In this document: one piece after another, positions 1 through 4,932 of the stretch
Numbering within the stretch: position 1 is the stretch's first letter
Layout: each line of letters opens with the position of its first letter
NCBI GenBank assembly: GCA_018828205.1
Contig: JAHJWA010000012.1
Span: forward strand, 1 to 5,047
Source of the DNA: Alphaproteobacteria bacterium
GTDB lineage: Bacteria; Pseudomonadota; Alphaproteobacteria; Sphingomonadales; Sphingomonadaceae
Direction of reading: 5' to 3'
Length of the DNA: 5,047 nucleotides
The notes under the pieces: generated by a model
Told to the model about the DNA's origin: nothing
Seen by the model: the letters and a program-made list of their open reading frames with translations, nothing else
Database searches by the model: none
Made by a program: the position numbers and the translations under genes

Positions 1-26
1 AGAGCGAGTGCTTCATTGTCATTGGC
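1..26 (-). other. tmRNA tag reading frame, truncated by window edge
   Basis: From the resume codon GCC (26-24) the minus strand reads A-N-D-N-E-A-L-A, then CT at the window edge, which would be Leu whatever the next base. The A-N-D-N start is typical of alphaproteobacterial proteolysis tags. The expected ending is Leu-Ala-Ala and a stop, but that is outside the window. The tag is added to unfinished proteins so that ClpXP-type proteases destroy them. Confidence 0.9.
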
Positions 27-110
27 ACTTATGGTTTTGAGCCTTGAACGGGTTACTCAGCCCGAGCAAAAACTGCGCTTTTCAACACACGTCGATCCTA
101 GTTCGGCCCC

Positions 111-138
111 AGCATCAAAGGCGGTTTCTCGCCGCTGG
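111..138 (-). other. Intervening segment removed from permuted tmRNA precursor
   Basis: These 28 bases lie between the CCA end of the acceptor piece (139) and the first G of the coding piece (110). In permuted ssrA genes this loop is cut out, leaving two RNAs held by base pairing. A small stem is possible (GCGG at 135-132 with CCGC). The exact processing sites are inferred from the acceptor-stem pairing. Confidence 0.75.
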
Positions 139-227
139 TGGTGGAGCCGCCGGGTACTGCCCCCGGGTCCGTTGTGCCTATTGTACGCAACACTTTATCG
201 CCATAGTCGGCCGAAACCGACCCGCCC

Positions 228-255
228 CATATAGCGATCCGAAGCTTAATGTGAA
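228..255 (-). promoter_or_regulatory. Candidate sigma70-type promoter of ssrA
   Basis: On the minus strand TTCACA (255-250) and TATATG (233-228) are 16 bases apart and would start transcription near 221, just before the conserved-looking acceptor piece. The -35 box lies over the last codons of mscL. The match to consensus is only partial. ssrA could instead, or also, be read from mscL transcripts. Confidence 0.4.
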
Positions 256-746
256 GTGGACGATGGGTCCGATGGCGCTGCGGGCTCGCGCTTGAGCTCC
301 GCGAGGATCTTCTTGAGCACGTCGAGCTGCGGATCGGTGGGCACTTCGGGGTTCTGCGAGCTGTCCTCGGTCGCCGCCTGCTTGCGCTGCATCTCCTCGG
401 TCACACGGTTGACGCTGCGCACCAGAACGAACAGCGCCATGGCGACGATCAGGAAATTGAGCAGCGCGGTGAGCAGCGCGCCATAGCCGATCATCGCGAC
501 GCCCGCTTCCTTGAGCTGTTCGTAATTGTCGAGCGCGCCATCGTAGCTTTCGGGCACTTCGCCCAGCAGCAGGAACCAGTTGGAAAAGTCGATATCGCCG
601 AAGATCCAGCCGATCAGCGGCATGATCACGCCCTGCGTCAACTGGGTGACGATCCCGCTGAAGGCCGCGCCGATCACCACCCCGACCGCCAGATCGATCA
701 CATTCCCGCGCGCGATGAATTTCTTGAATTCGCTGGCCAGCTTCAT
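246..746 (-). CDS. mscL: Large-conductance mechanosensitive channel MscL
   Basis: MscL forms a homopentameric inner-membrane pore that opens under membrane tension and releases solutes on sudden osmotic downshift. The 166-residue product opens with the amphipathic N-terminal helix and the family hallmark R13-G14-N15-V-I-D18-L-A-V-G-V. The pore-lining L19, G22 and V23 sit at the same numbers as in the E. coli channel. TM1 spans about 15-45, an acidic periplasmic loop about 50-80, TM2 about 83-110, and a C-terminal cytoplasmic helix (LDVLKKILAELK) about 142-153. It is longer than the roughly 136-residue E. coli protein, owing to a longer periplasmic loop and a Gln/Pro/Ser-rich linker near 120-140. 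The start is set by GGGAGGA just upstream and by the N-terminal helix; the reading frame stays open further upstream, but only as antisense to lemA. ssrA follows on the same strand and lemA diverges. Confidence 0.97.
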   Translation of the reverse strand: MKLASEFKKFIARGNVIDLAVGVVIGAAFSGIVTQLTQGVIMPLIGWIFGDIDFSNWFLLLGEVPESYDGALDNYEQLKEAGVAMIGYGALLTALLNFLIVAMALFVLVRSVNRVTEEMQRKQAATEDSSQNPEVPTDPQLDVLKKILAELKREPAAPSDPSSTSH

Positions 747-825
747 GGCATCCTCCCTCGGTTCCACCCGCGCCCTGCCATGGACGCCCGGAGCGCTCAA
801 GCCCGCCCTCTCGCAACGGCTTTGC

Positions 826-853
826 TTGAACGAGCCGGCAACCGTGCTATCTG
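826..853 (+). promoter_or_regulatory. Candidate promoter of the lemA-TPM-TPM operon
   Basis: The 138-base gap between the divergent mscL and lemA starts holds TTGAAC (826-831), 16 bases, then TATCTG (848-853) preceded by TG at 845-846 (extended -10). Transcription would start near 860, giving a leader of about 25 bases. I saw no convincing promoter for mscL on the other strand of this gap. Confidence 0.4.
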
Positions 854-884
854 GGTAAGACAGTTTTCCACCGAGGGGTATCTC

Positions 885-1526
885 ATGAATCGCTTCGCAA
901 GCTTCCGCACCGCAACCCGGGCCATCGGCATCGCCGCCATGGCGCTGACGCTGTCGGCCTGCGGGATCAATTCGGTCCCCGCCGCCGAAGAAAACGCCAA
1001 GGCCAAATGGGCCGATGTCGAGGCCCAGTTCCAGCGCCGCGCGAATCTCATCCCCAATCTCCAGCAGGTCGTGCTGTCCTCCGCCGAGCAGGAGCGCGAC
1101 ACGCTCCAGGGCGTGATCGAGGCGCGCGCCTCGGCGACCCGCCCCGAGATCCAGGTCGATGGCGACGATCTCAGCAATCCCGAAGCCATGCAGCAGTACC
1201 AGCAGGCGCAAAGCCAGCTCGGCGGCGCGCTGTCGCGGCTGCTGGTCTCGGTCGAACGCTACCCCGAACTGCGCAGCCAGGAGAATTTCGGCCGGCTGAT
1301 GGTCCAGCTCGAGGGCGCTGAAAACCGCATCTCGACCTCGATCCGCGACTACAACGAGGCGGTGCGTCAGTATAACACCACCATCCGCACCTTCCCGGAC
1401 ACGATCGGCGCCAACATCATCCACGGTGCCGAGCCGCTGGTCCCCTACGAGGCCGCGACCGAAGGTGCCGAAGTCGCGCCGGAACTCGACATGGGCCGCA
1501 GCGATACCGCCCCCGCAACAAACTGA
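885..1526 (+). CDS. lemA: LemA family lipoprotein
   Basis: LemA-family proteins are membrane-anchored, mostly helical proteins of uncertain biochemical role, often encoded beside TPM-domain proteins. The 213-residue product starts with a lipoprotein signal peptide: basic n-region (R8, R12), hydrophobic core 13-22 and lipobox L-S-A-C with Cys26, so the anchor should be lipid rather than the N-terminal helix common in the family. Family marks follow: RRANLIPNL (51-59), a helical region around 60-85, YPELRSQENF (126-135), and E-N-R-I with YN-x4-YN-like repeats (146-164) ending in TFP near 171. The acidic tail after 185 is low in complexity. The start at 885 is chosen because GAGGGG (873-878) is well spaced and because this start puts the signal peptide at the N terminus; an in-frame ATG at 780 would bury it. 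A TPM gene follows after 20 bases, so an operon is likely. Gly27 after the Cys does not suggest inner-membrane retention, so sorting is open. Confidence 0.92.
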   Translation: MNRFASFRTATRAIGIAAMALTLSACGINSVPAAEENAKAKWADVEAQFQRRANLIPNLQQVVLSSAEQERDTLQGVIEARASATRPEIQVDGDDLSNPEAMQQYQQAQSQLGGALSRLLVSVERYPELRSQENFGRLMVQLEGAENRISTSIRDYNEAVRQYNTTIRTFPDTIGANIIHGAEPLVPYEAATEGAEVAPELDMGRSDTAPATN

Positions 1527-1546
1527 GCGGGGCTGACATCGCCGGA

Positions 1547-2401
1547 ATGACCTATCCGATCGGTTTCCTTCGCCGTTTCCTCGTCCTGCTGGCCGCGCTC
1601 GCGCTGGCTCCTGCCGCCCATGCGCAGGATTTCCCCGAGCGCGGCACCGCACCGGTGGTCGATGCCGCGAACATCATCGACGCGGCCACCGAGGCGCAGC
1701 TGACGCAGCAATTGAGCGAATTCGAACAGCGCAACCAGCGCCAGTTCGTCATCGCGACCTTACCGGACCTGCAGGGCTACGACATCGCCGACTATGGCTA
1801 TCGCCTCGGGCGCGAATGGGGGATCGGCGATTCCGAACGCGACGATGGCGTGCTGCTGATCGTCGCCCCCAATGAGCGGCTGATGCGGATCGAGGTCGGC
1901 TATGGCCTCGAAGGCATCCTCCCCGACGGGCTGGCCTTCGAATATATCGAGGAAATGAAGGACTATTTCCGCGAGGGTGAGTTTTCCGCCGGTATCGCCC
2001 AAGGCGCGCAGCGGATCGTCACCCAGCTCGAACTGCCCCCCGAGGAAGCGGCGGCGATCGCCCAGCAGGCCACGCAGGAGCGCGCAAATGCGGGCGAAGG
2101 CGGTTTCCCGATCGGCGCGCTGATCTGGCTGGGCTTCATCCTGTTCTTCTTTGTGCTGCCGATGTTCGGCCGGCGCGGCAAGCGGCGCTTTCGCGGCGGC
2201 GGCGCGGGCGGTTTTGCGCGCGACATCATCCTCTGGGAAGTGGGCAAGGCGGTCGTCGGCGGGCTGACCGACAGCGATGGCGGCGGCTTCGGCGATGGCG
2301 GCTTCGGAGGGGGCGGCTTCGGCGGGGGAGGCGGCGGTTTCGGCGGCTTCTCCGGCGGCGGCGGCAGTTTCGGGGGCGGCGGCGCCTCCGGGGGTTGGTA
2401 G
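1547..2401 (+). CDS. TPM domain protein with Gly-rich tail (YgcG type)
   Basis: TPM domains (formerly DUF477) form an extracytoplasmic alpha/beta fold. Relatives include thylakoid and bacterial envelope proteins linked to photosystem repair or phosphatase activity, but the bacterial role is unsettled. In the 284 residues I see a signal peptide (RR at 9-10, hydrophobic 11-21, A-H-A cleavage after 26), a TPM domain about 33-160, a membrane helix about 187-208, a basic cluster (RRGKRRFR, 209-216), and a glycine/phenylalanine tail from 245 ending G-A-S-G-G-W. TPM features include VVDAANIID near 37-45 and the block around 100-126 (DDGVLLIV, RIEVGYGLEG). The topology should put TPM in the periplasm and the Gly-rich tail in the cytoplasm. 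The ribosome site is weak (GCGGGG at 1527-1532 is rather far), so translation may depend partly on coupling to lemA 20 bases upstream. No other ATG fits the signal peptide. Confidence 0.9.
   Translation: MTYPIGFLRRFLVLLAALALAPAAHAQDFPERGTAPVVDAANIIDAATEAQLTQQLSEFEQRNQRQFVIATLPDLQGYDIADYGYRLGREWGIGDSERDDGVLLIVAPNERLMRIEVGYGLEGILPDGLAFEYIEEMKDYFREGEFSAGIAQGAQRIVTQLELPPEEAAAIAQQATQERANAGEGGFPIGALIWLGFILFFFVLPMFGRRGKRRFRGGGAGGFARDIILWEVGKAVVGGLTDSDGGGFGDGGFGGGGFGGGGGGFGGFSGGGGSFGGGGASGGW
2279..2398 (+). repeat. Low-complexity GGC/TTC repeats encoding the Gly-rich tail
   Basis: About 40 codons are almost all glycine, broken by phenylalanine and serine in units such as GGFGGGG. The DNA is an imperfect tandem of GGCGGCTTC-like units. 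Such tails are usual at the end of YgcG-type TPM proteins, so this is part of the gene, although its length is likely to vary between strains. Confidence 0.85.
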
Positions 2402-3076
2402 ATGGCCTATTTGACGCAAGACCAGCATGCGATCGTGACCGATGCGGTCGCAAGCGCCGAAAGCATGACCAGCGGCGAGATCGTGACCGTGCTCGCCGAC
2501 CGCTCGGACGGCTACACCGATGTCGTGCTGATGTGGTCGGCCGGGATCGCCTTTACCGCGATGAGCCTGTTCGCGATCCTTCCCCGGCCCTTCCTCGATC
2601 TGTGGGATTCGCTGATCGGCGGCTGGACGCATGAATGGACCAATGGCGAAATTGCCACCATGACGATCATGCTCGGCCTGATCGCCTTCGTGGTGACCTG
2701 GGTGCTGCTGTCGTGGGATGCGCTCAGGTTCCGCGTCGTCCCCGGCCCGGTCAAGACCGCGCGCGTCCATGACCGCGCGATCTCCCATTTCAAGGTCGGC
2801 GCCGAGCGCCGCACGCATGGCCGCACCGGGGTGCTGATCTATCTCTCGATGCAGGAACACCGCGCCGAAATCGTCGCCGACCGGCCGATCGCCGAGAAGG
2901 TTTCCGCCGATGTCTGGGGCGAGGCGATGGCCGACATGCTGAGCGACATCAAGCGCGGCTGTGTGGCCGAAGGGATGGCCGCCGGGGTGCGCGATGTGGG
3001 CCAGGTGCTGGCCGAGCATTTCCCGCGCACCGCGGATGATGTCAACGAACTGCCCGACCGTCTGATCGAGGTTTGA
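2402..3076 (+). CDS. TPM-like membrane protein with two internal helices
   Basis: I read this 224-residue product as the second, membrane-integrated TPM-family protein that often follows a YgcG-type gene; the name is a family call, not a proven function. It has no signal peptide. Residues 1-40 (LTQDQHAIVTDAVASAE, then T-S-G-E-I-V-T-V) look like the first half of a TPM fold. Two membrane helices follow (about 40-61 and 84-104). Residues 125-205 look like the second half, including a GVLIYLS strand at 143-149 and EIVAD at 156-160. An even number of helices places both halves on the same side, probably the cytoplasm. The start codon comes straight after the previous stop (TAG then ATG), with GGGGG at 2390-2394 as the likely ribosome site inside the Gly-rich codons, so translation is probably coupled. 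It would complement the periplasmic TPM domain encoded upstream. Confidence 0.82.
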   Translation: MAYLTQDQHAIVTDAVASAESMTSGEIVTVLADRSDGYTDVVLMWSAGIAFTAMSLFAILPRPFLDLWDSLIGGWTHEWTNGEIATMTIMLGLIAFVVTWVLLSWDALRFRVVPGPVKTARVHDRAISHFKVGAERRTHGRTGVLIYLSMQEHRAEIVADRPIAEKVSADVWGEAMADMLSDIKRGCVAEGMAAGVRDVGQVLAEHFPRTADDVNELPDRLIEV

Positions 3077-3093
3077 TCGGGGAGGCACTCTTG

Positions 3094-3187
3094 CTCCCCT
3101 CCCCTTGGGGAGGGGCCGGGGGTGGGGGTTCGGCGCCAACGGCCTGGGCACACCCATCCCCAACCCCTTCCCTCAAGGGAAGGGGCT
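3094..3187. repeat. GC-rich imperfect inverted repeat with two hairpins
   Basis: The gap between the TPM operon and the Nudix gene holds two hairpins that are also inverted copies of one another. The left one is CCCCTCCCC, TT, GGGGAGGGG (3096-3115, 9 bp, perfect). The right one pairs 3164-3173 with 3176-3185 (10 bp, perfect). Their inner flanks also match in inverted orientation with few differences (GGGGCCGGGGGTGGG against GGGGTTGGGGATGGG). This form resembles dispersed intergenic repeats found in many copies in GC-rich proteobacterial genomes; that is from general knowledge, as only one copy is in view. No T run follows either hairpin, so it is not a textbook terminator, although it may slow or end transcription from the TPM operon. 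Confidence 0.75.
3164..3185 (+). promoter_or_regulatory. Hairpin enclosing the Nudix gene's Shine-Dalgarno sequence
   Basis: The 3' arm of the right hairpin, AGGGAAGGGG (3176-3185), is also the only purine-rich ribosome site for the ATG at 3192, six bases downstream. Folding of the mRNA would hide it. The effect on translation is inferred. Confidence 0.5.
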
Positions 3188-3191
3188 CATA

Positions 3192-3737
3192 ATGACCGCC
3201 GACCGCGACGCGCCCGAAGAGATCGTCTGGCAGGGCAAATATGTCGTCGCCAAGACCCGGGGGCGTTGGGAATATGTCGGCCGGACGCGCAATATCCGCG
3301 CCGCGGTGATCCTGGCGCTGATCGGCGACGACGTGATCCTGGTCGAACAGTACCGCGTGCCGCTGGGGCGCAATTGCATCGAACTTCCCGCCGGTCTGAT
3401 CGGCGACGAGGAGGGCGCGGAGGACGAGGATGACCTCGCCGCCGCCGGGCGCGAGCTCGAGGAGGAGACCGGCTATCGCGCCGGCAGGCTCGAGGATCGC
3501 GGAAGCTATTTTTCCTCGCCCGGGATGGTGAGCGAAAGCTTCACCCTCGTTCGCGCGACGCAATTGGAGCAGGTCGGCCCCGGCGGCGGGACCGAAAGCG
3601 AGGATATCACCGTCCACCGCATCCCGCGAGCGCAACTGCCCCGATTTCTCGATGCCAAGCGCACCGAAGGTTGCGGCATCGATGTCCGGCTGCTCTTGCT
3701 GCTGGGACAGAACATCCTATCGGGAGAGAGATTATGA
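3192..3737 (+). CDS. Nudix hydrolase, ADP-ribose pyrophosphatase type
   Basis: Nudix enzymes cleave nucleoside diphosphates linked to another group. This 181-residue protein looks like the ADP-ribose pyrophosphatase branch, which splits ADP-ribose or ADP-sugars into AMP and a sugar phosphate using Mg2+. The evidence is VEQYR (51-55), ELPAGL (64-69), the Nudix helix R87-E-L-E-E-E-T-G-Y95 with metal-binding glutamates, and SPGMVSE (109-115), the ADPRase signature about 15 residues after the Nudix box. The Nudix box is not canonical: between G68 and the REL helix there are about five extra residues in an acidic loop (GDEEGAEDED, 71-80). The start at 3192 has a strong AAGGGAAGGGG site; upstream in-frame codons only read through the repeat. 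It overlaps the SDR gene by four bases, so the two are co-translated. The exact substrate cannot be read from the sequence. Confidence 0.9.
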   Translation: MTADRDAPEEIVWQGKYVVAKTRGRWEYVGRTRNIRAAVILALIGDDVILVEQYRVPLGRNCIELPAGLIGDEEGAEDEDDLAAAGRELEEETGYRAGRLEDRGSYFSSPGMVSESFTLVRATQLEQVGPGGGTESEDITVHRIPRAQLPRFLDAKRTEGCGIDVRLLLLLGQNILSGERL

Positions 3738-4528
3738 GCACGACCAAGGGCAATCGCTGCGCGGGCAAGCTGGCGCTGGTGACGGGCGCGGCGCAGGGGC
3801 TGGGCCGCGCGCATGCGACAAGGCTGGCCGAAGAGGGCGCGCGCGTGCTGTGCACCGACATCAATGGCGACGGCGCGCAGGAGACCGCGACCCTGATCAA
3901 CGCGCAGCTGGGTGCCGGCACCGCCTTCGGCGTCGCGCACGACGTCACCGACCCCGAGGCCTGGGAAGCCGCGGTCCAAGCCGCGCGCGACCATCTCGGC
4001 GGGCTGAGCGTGCTGGTCAACAACGCCGGGATCGGCGTGGGCGGCAATATCGAGGCCTGCACCTTCGAGGATTGGAAGCGCTGCTTCTCGGTCAATGTCG
4101 ATTCGATCTTCCACGGCTGCCAGAAAGCCCTGCCGCTGATGCGCGAGCATGCGCCGGGGTCGATCATCAACATTTCCAGCATCGCCGGGCTGATCGCCAG
4201 CGACACGATGCCGGCGTACAATTCCTCCAAGGCGGCGGTGTGGATGCTGTCGAAATCGATCGCGTTGCATTGCGCCAAGAACCGGATGAACATCCGCTGC
4301 AATTCGGTGCATCCGACCTTCGTCGACACGCCGATCCTCGACGGCACCGCGCGGCATCACAATATCGATAAGCCGGTGCTCTTGGAAAAGCTGGCGCGCC
4401 AGATCCCGCTCAAGACAGTGGGCGAACCCGACGATATCGCGAATGCGGTGGTCTATCTCGCCAGCGACGAGAGCAAGTTCATGACCGGCGCGGAGCTCAA
4501 GCTCGACGGCGGCATTTCGGCCATGTGA
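3734..4528 (+). CDS. Classical short-chain dehydrogenase/reductase (SDR)
   Basis: SDR enzymes oxidise alcohols or reduce ketones with NAD(P)(H) in the cytoplasm. The 264-residue product has the usual length for a classical SDR and all core marks: T17-G-A-A-Q-G-L-G24 for cofactor binding, D42 at the end of beta-2 (points to NAD rather than NADP), N96-N-A-G99, N121, and a catalytic S149, Y162, K166 triad within INISSIAG and YNSSK. The C terminus has YLASDESKFMTG and LDGG. Where many SDRs have P-G after the active site it reads H193-P194-T195-F-V-D-T-P. Such features resemble the hydroxysteroid, cyclopentanol or glucose dehydrogenase-like groups, but the substrate is unknown. The ATG overlaps the Nudix stop (ATGA), with GGGAGAGAG (3722-3730) as ribosome site; the upstream in-frame ATG at 3671 lies inside the Nudix gene and adds residues outside the fold. 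A hairpin follows the stop. Confidence 0.93.
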   Translation: MSTTKGNRCAGKLALVTGAAQGLGRAHATRLAEEGARVLCTDINGDGAQETATLINAQLGAGTAFGVAHDVTDPEAWEAAVQAARDHLGGLSVLVNNAGIGVGGNIEACTFEDWKRCFSVNVDSIFHGCQKALPLMREHAPGSIINISSIAGLIASDTMPAYNSSKAAVWMLSKSIALHCAKNRMNIRCNSVHPTFVDTPILDGTARHHNIDKPVLLEKLARQIPLKTVGEPDDIANAVVYLASDESKFMTGAELKLDGGISAM

Positions 4529-4538
4529 ACTGACATGC

Positions 4539-4566
4539 GAGAGGCGCGGATCGCTCCGCGCCTCTC
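4539..4566. terminator. Bidirectional hairpin between convergent genes
   Basis: GAGAGGCGCGGA (4539-4550), loop TCGC, then TCCGCGCCTCTC (4555-4566) form a perfect 12-bp stem. It lies 10 bases after the SDR stop and overlaps the last bases of the convergent PspC gene's stop codon. Neither side has a clear T run, so factor-independent termination is likely but not certain; as a stem it could serve both strands and protect both mRNA ends. Confidence 0.65.
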
Positions 4567-4780
4567 AATCCGCGATCAGAGCGATCGCGAGGTAGATAAG
4601 GATCGCACTGCCGAAGCCGACCAAGGTGGCGATCACGAAGCCTGCCCGGACCAGATTGACGTCGATCCCGAAGTAAGCGGCGATCCCGGCGCAGACCCCC
4701 ATCAGCTTGCCGCGCTGGCGGTCCAGTCGAAAGTCCTTCGACGGCGGACCGCCCGGGCCGGTCTGGCGCAGATCGCTCAT
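4565..4780 (-). CDS. Small PspC-domain membrane protein
   Basis: PspC is a membrane component of the phage-shock response to envelope damage, and stand-alone short PspC-domain proteins are common with less clear roles. This one has 71 residues, about the domain alone. A polar, Gly/Pro-rich start (1-16) leads to FRLDRQRGKLMGVCAGIAAY (17-36), which carries the G-V-C-x-G-I-A motif, then FGIDVNLVR (37-45) and one long membrane helix (about 46-69). The longer pspC of the E. coli psp operon has extra C-terminal sequence that is missing here, and no pspA or pspB lies in the window, so the psp symbol is not assigned. The start overlaps the preceding microprotein's stop (ATGA) with no good ribosome site of its own, which argues for translational coupling. 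Its stop lies in the shared hairpin. Confidence 0.88.
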   Translation of the reverse strand: MSDLRQTGPGGPPSKDFRLDRQRGKLMGVCAGIAAYFGIDVNLVRAGFVIATLVGFGSAILIYLAIALIAD

Positions 4781-4890
4781 GCGATCAGGCCACCGGGCGA
4801 TGCGGGGACGATGGCCATGGCCAGAAAGGCCCCCGAGATGACCAGCGAAAAGCCGGCGGCGAAAAGCTTGCTGCTGAAGAGATTGGACAT
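4777..4890 (-). CDS. 37-residue single-helix microprotein A, upstream of PspC
   Basis: I do not recognise this protein. It is 37 residues long: a short polar start (MSNLFSSK), one hydrophobic stretch from about 9 to 29, and the ending AIVPASPGGLIA. It has no charged residue after K8, so it probably sits in or across the inner membrane; a signal peptide cleaved near the P-A-S region is also possible. It is too short for usual gene calling. Support comes from a strong ribosome site (AGGAAGGA, 4895-4902), the ATGA overlap with the PspC start, and a paralogue of exactly equal length 42 bases upstream (19 of 37 residues identical without gaps). The likely job is in the same membrane process as PspC; that is inference from position only. 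Confidence 0.8.
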   Translation of the reverse strand: MSNLFSSKLFAAGFSLVISGAFLAMAIVPASPGGLIA

Positions 4891-4894
4891 GGTT

Positions 4895-4902
4895 TCCTTC
4901 CT
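4895..4902 (-). promoter_or_regulatory. Strong ribosome binding site of microprotein A
   Basis: AGGAAGGA lies four bases before the ATG at 4890. It is one of the clearest Shine-Dalgarno sequences in the window and is the main DNA-level reason to accept so short a gene. Through coupling it may also drive PspC. Confidence 0.75.
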
Positions 4903-4932
4903 GTTCGAATAGGGTTTGGGGTTGCCAGCGTG

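Larger units (their letters stand above)
1..221 (-). ncRNA. ssrA: Permuted two-piece tmRNA (alphaproteobacterial type), partial at left edge
   Basis: tmRNA rescues stalled ribosomes: with SmpB it enters the A site charged with alanine, then supplies a short reading frame for a degradation tag. On the minus strand the gene is circularly permuted. The 3' (acceptor) piece comes first and ends with discriminator A142 and CCA at 141-139. A short intervening segment follows, then the 5' (coding) piece starts GGGGCCGAAC at 110. The 7-bp acceptor stem pairs 110-104 with 143-149 and has a G-U at the third pair (G108, U145), the alanine identity element. A 5-bp T-stem (166-162 with 154-150) closes a 7-base loop. 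A pseudoknot-like PK1 is visible (64-61 with 52-49; 59-56 with 41-38), 11 bases before the resume codon at 26-24. The rest of the tag and PK2-PK4 lie outside the window. The 5' end near 221 is inferred from the promoter guess. Confidence 0.93.

Noticed and set aside
16..295. Short plus-strand frames over the tmRNA
   Set aside because: They are composition artefacts; the minus strand carries a structured tmRNA here, and no ribosome site precedes the frames.
780..884. Upstream ATG extending LemA by 35 residues
   Set aside because: It would bury the lipoprotein signal peptide and has no better ribosome site; the ATG at 885 has GAGGGG at good spacing.
747..1652. Minus-strand open frame running into mscL from across lemA (a 468-residue reading in total)
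   Set aside because: The N-terminal 300 residues are antisense to lemA, Arg/Gly-rich and without any family mark. MscL clearly starts at 746 with its own ribosome site.
2279..2398. GGC-rich tandem units as a separate satellite or CRISPR-like array
   Set aside because: The units are irregular, in frame, and encode the Gly/Phe tail normal for YgcG-type TPM proteins.
3096..3115. First hairpin as a classical rho-independent terminator of the TPM operon
   Set aside because: No T run follows; the next bases are G-rich. It may still weaken read-through, so it is described as a repeat only.
1760..3163. Long minus-strand open frame (467 residues) opposite the two TPM genes
   Set aside because: High-GC codon bias leaves antisense frames open. 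The translation is His/Asp/Gly-rich with no domain or signal, and the plus-strand TPM genes are well supported.
3506..4360. Minus-strand open frames opposite the Nudix and SDR genes
   Set aside because: They lie antisense to two genes with intact catalytic motifs and show no recognisable protein features.
4535..4912. Plus-strand 125-residue frame across the PspC region
   Set aside because: It begins inside the hairpin, is rich in charged residues without pattern, and is antisense to PspC and microprotein A.
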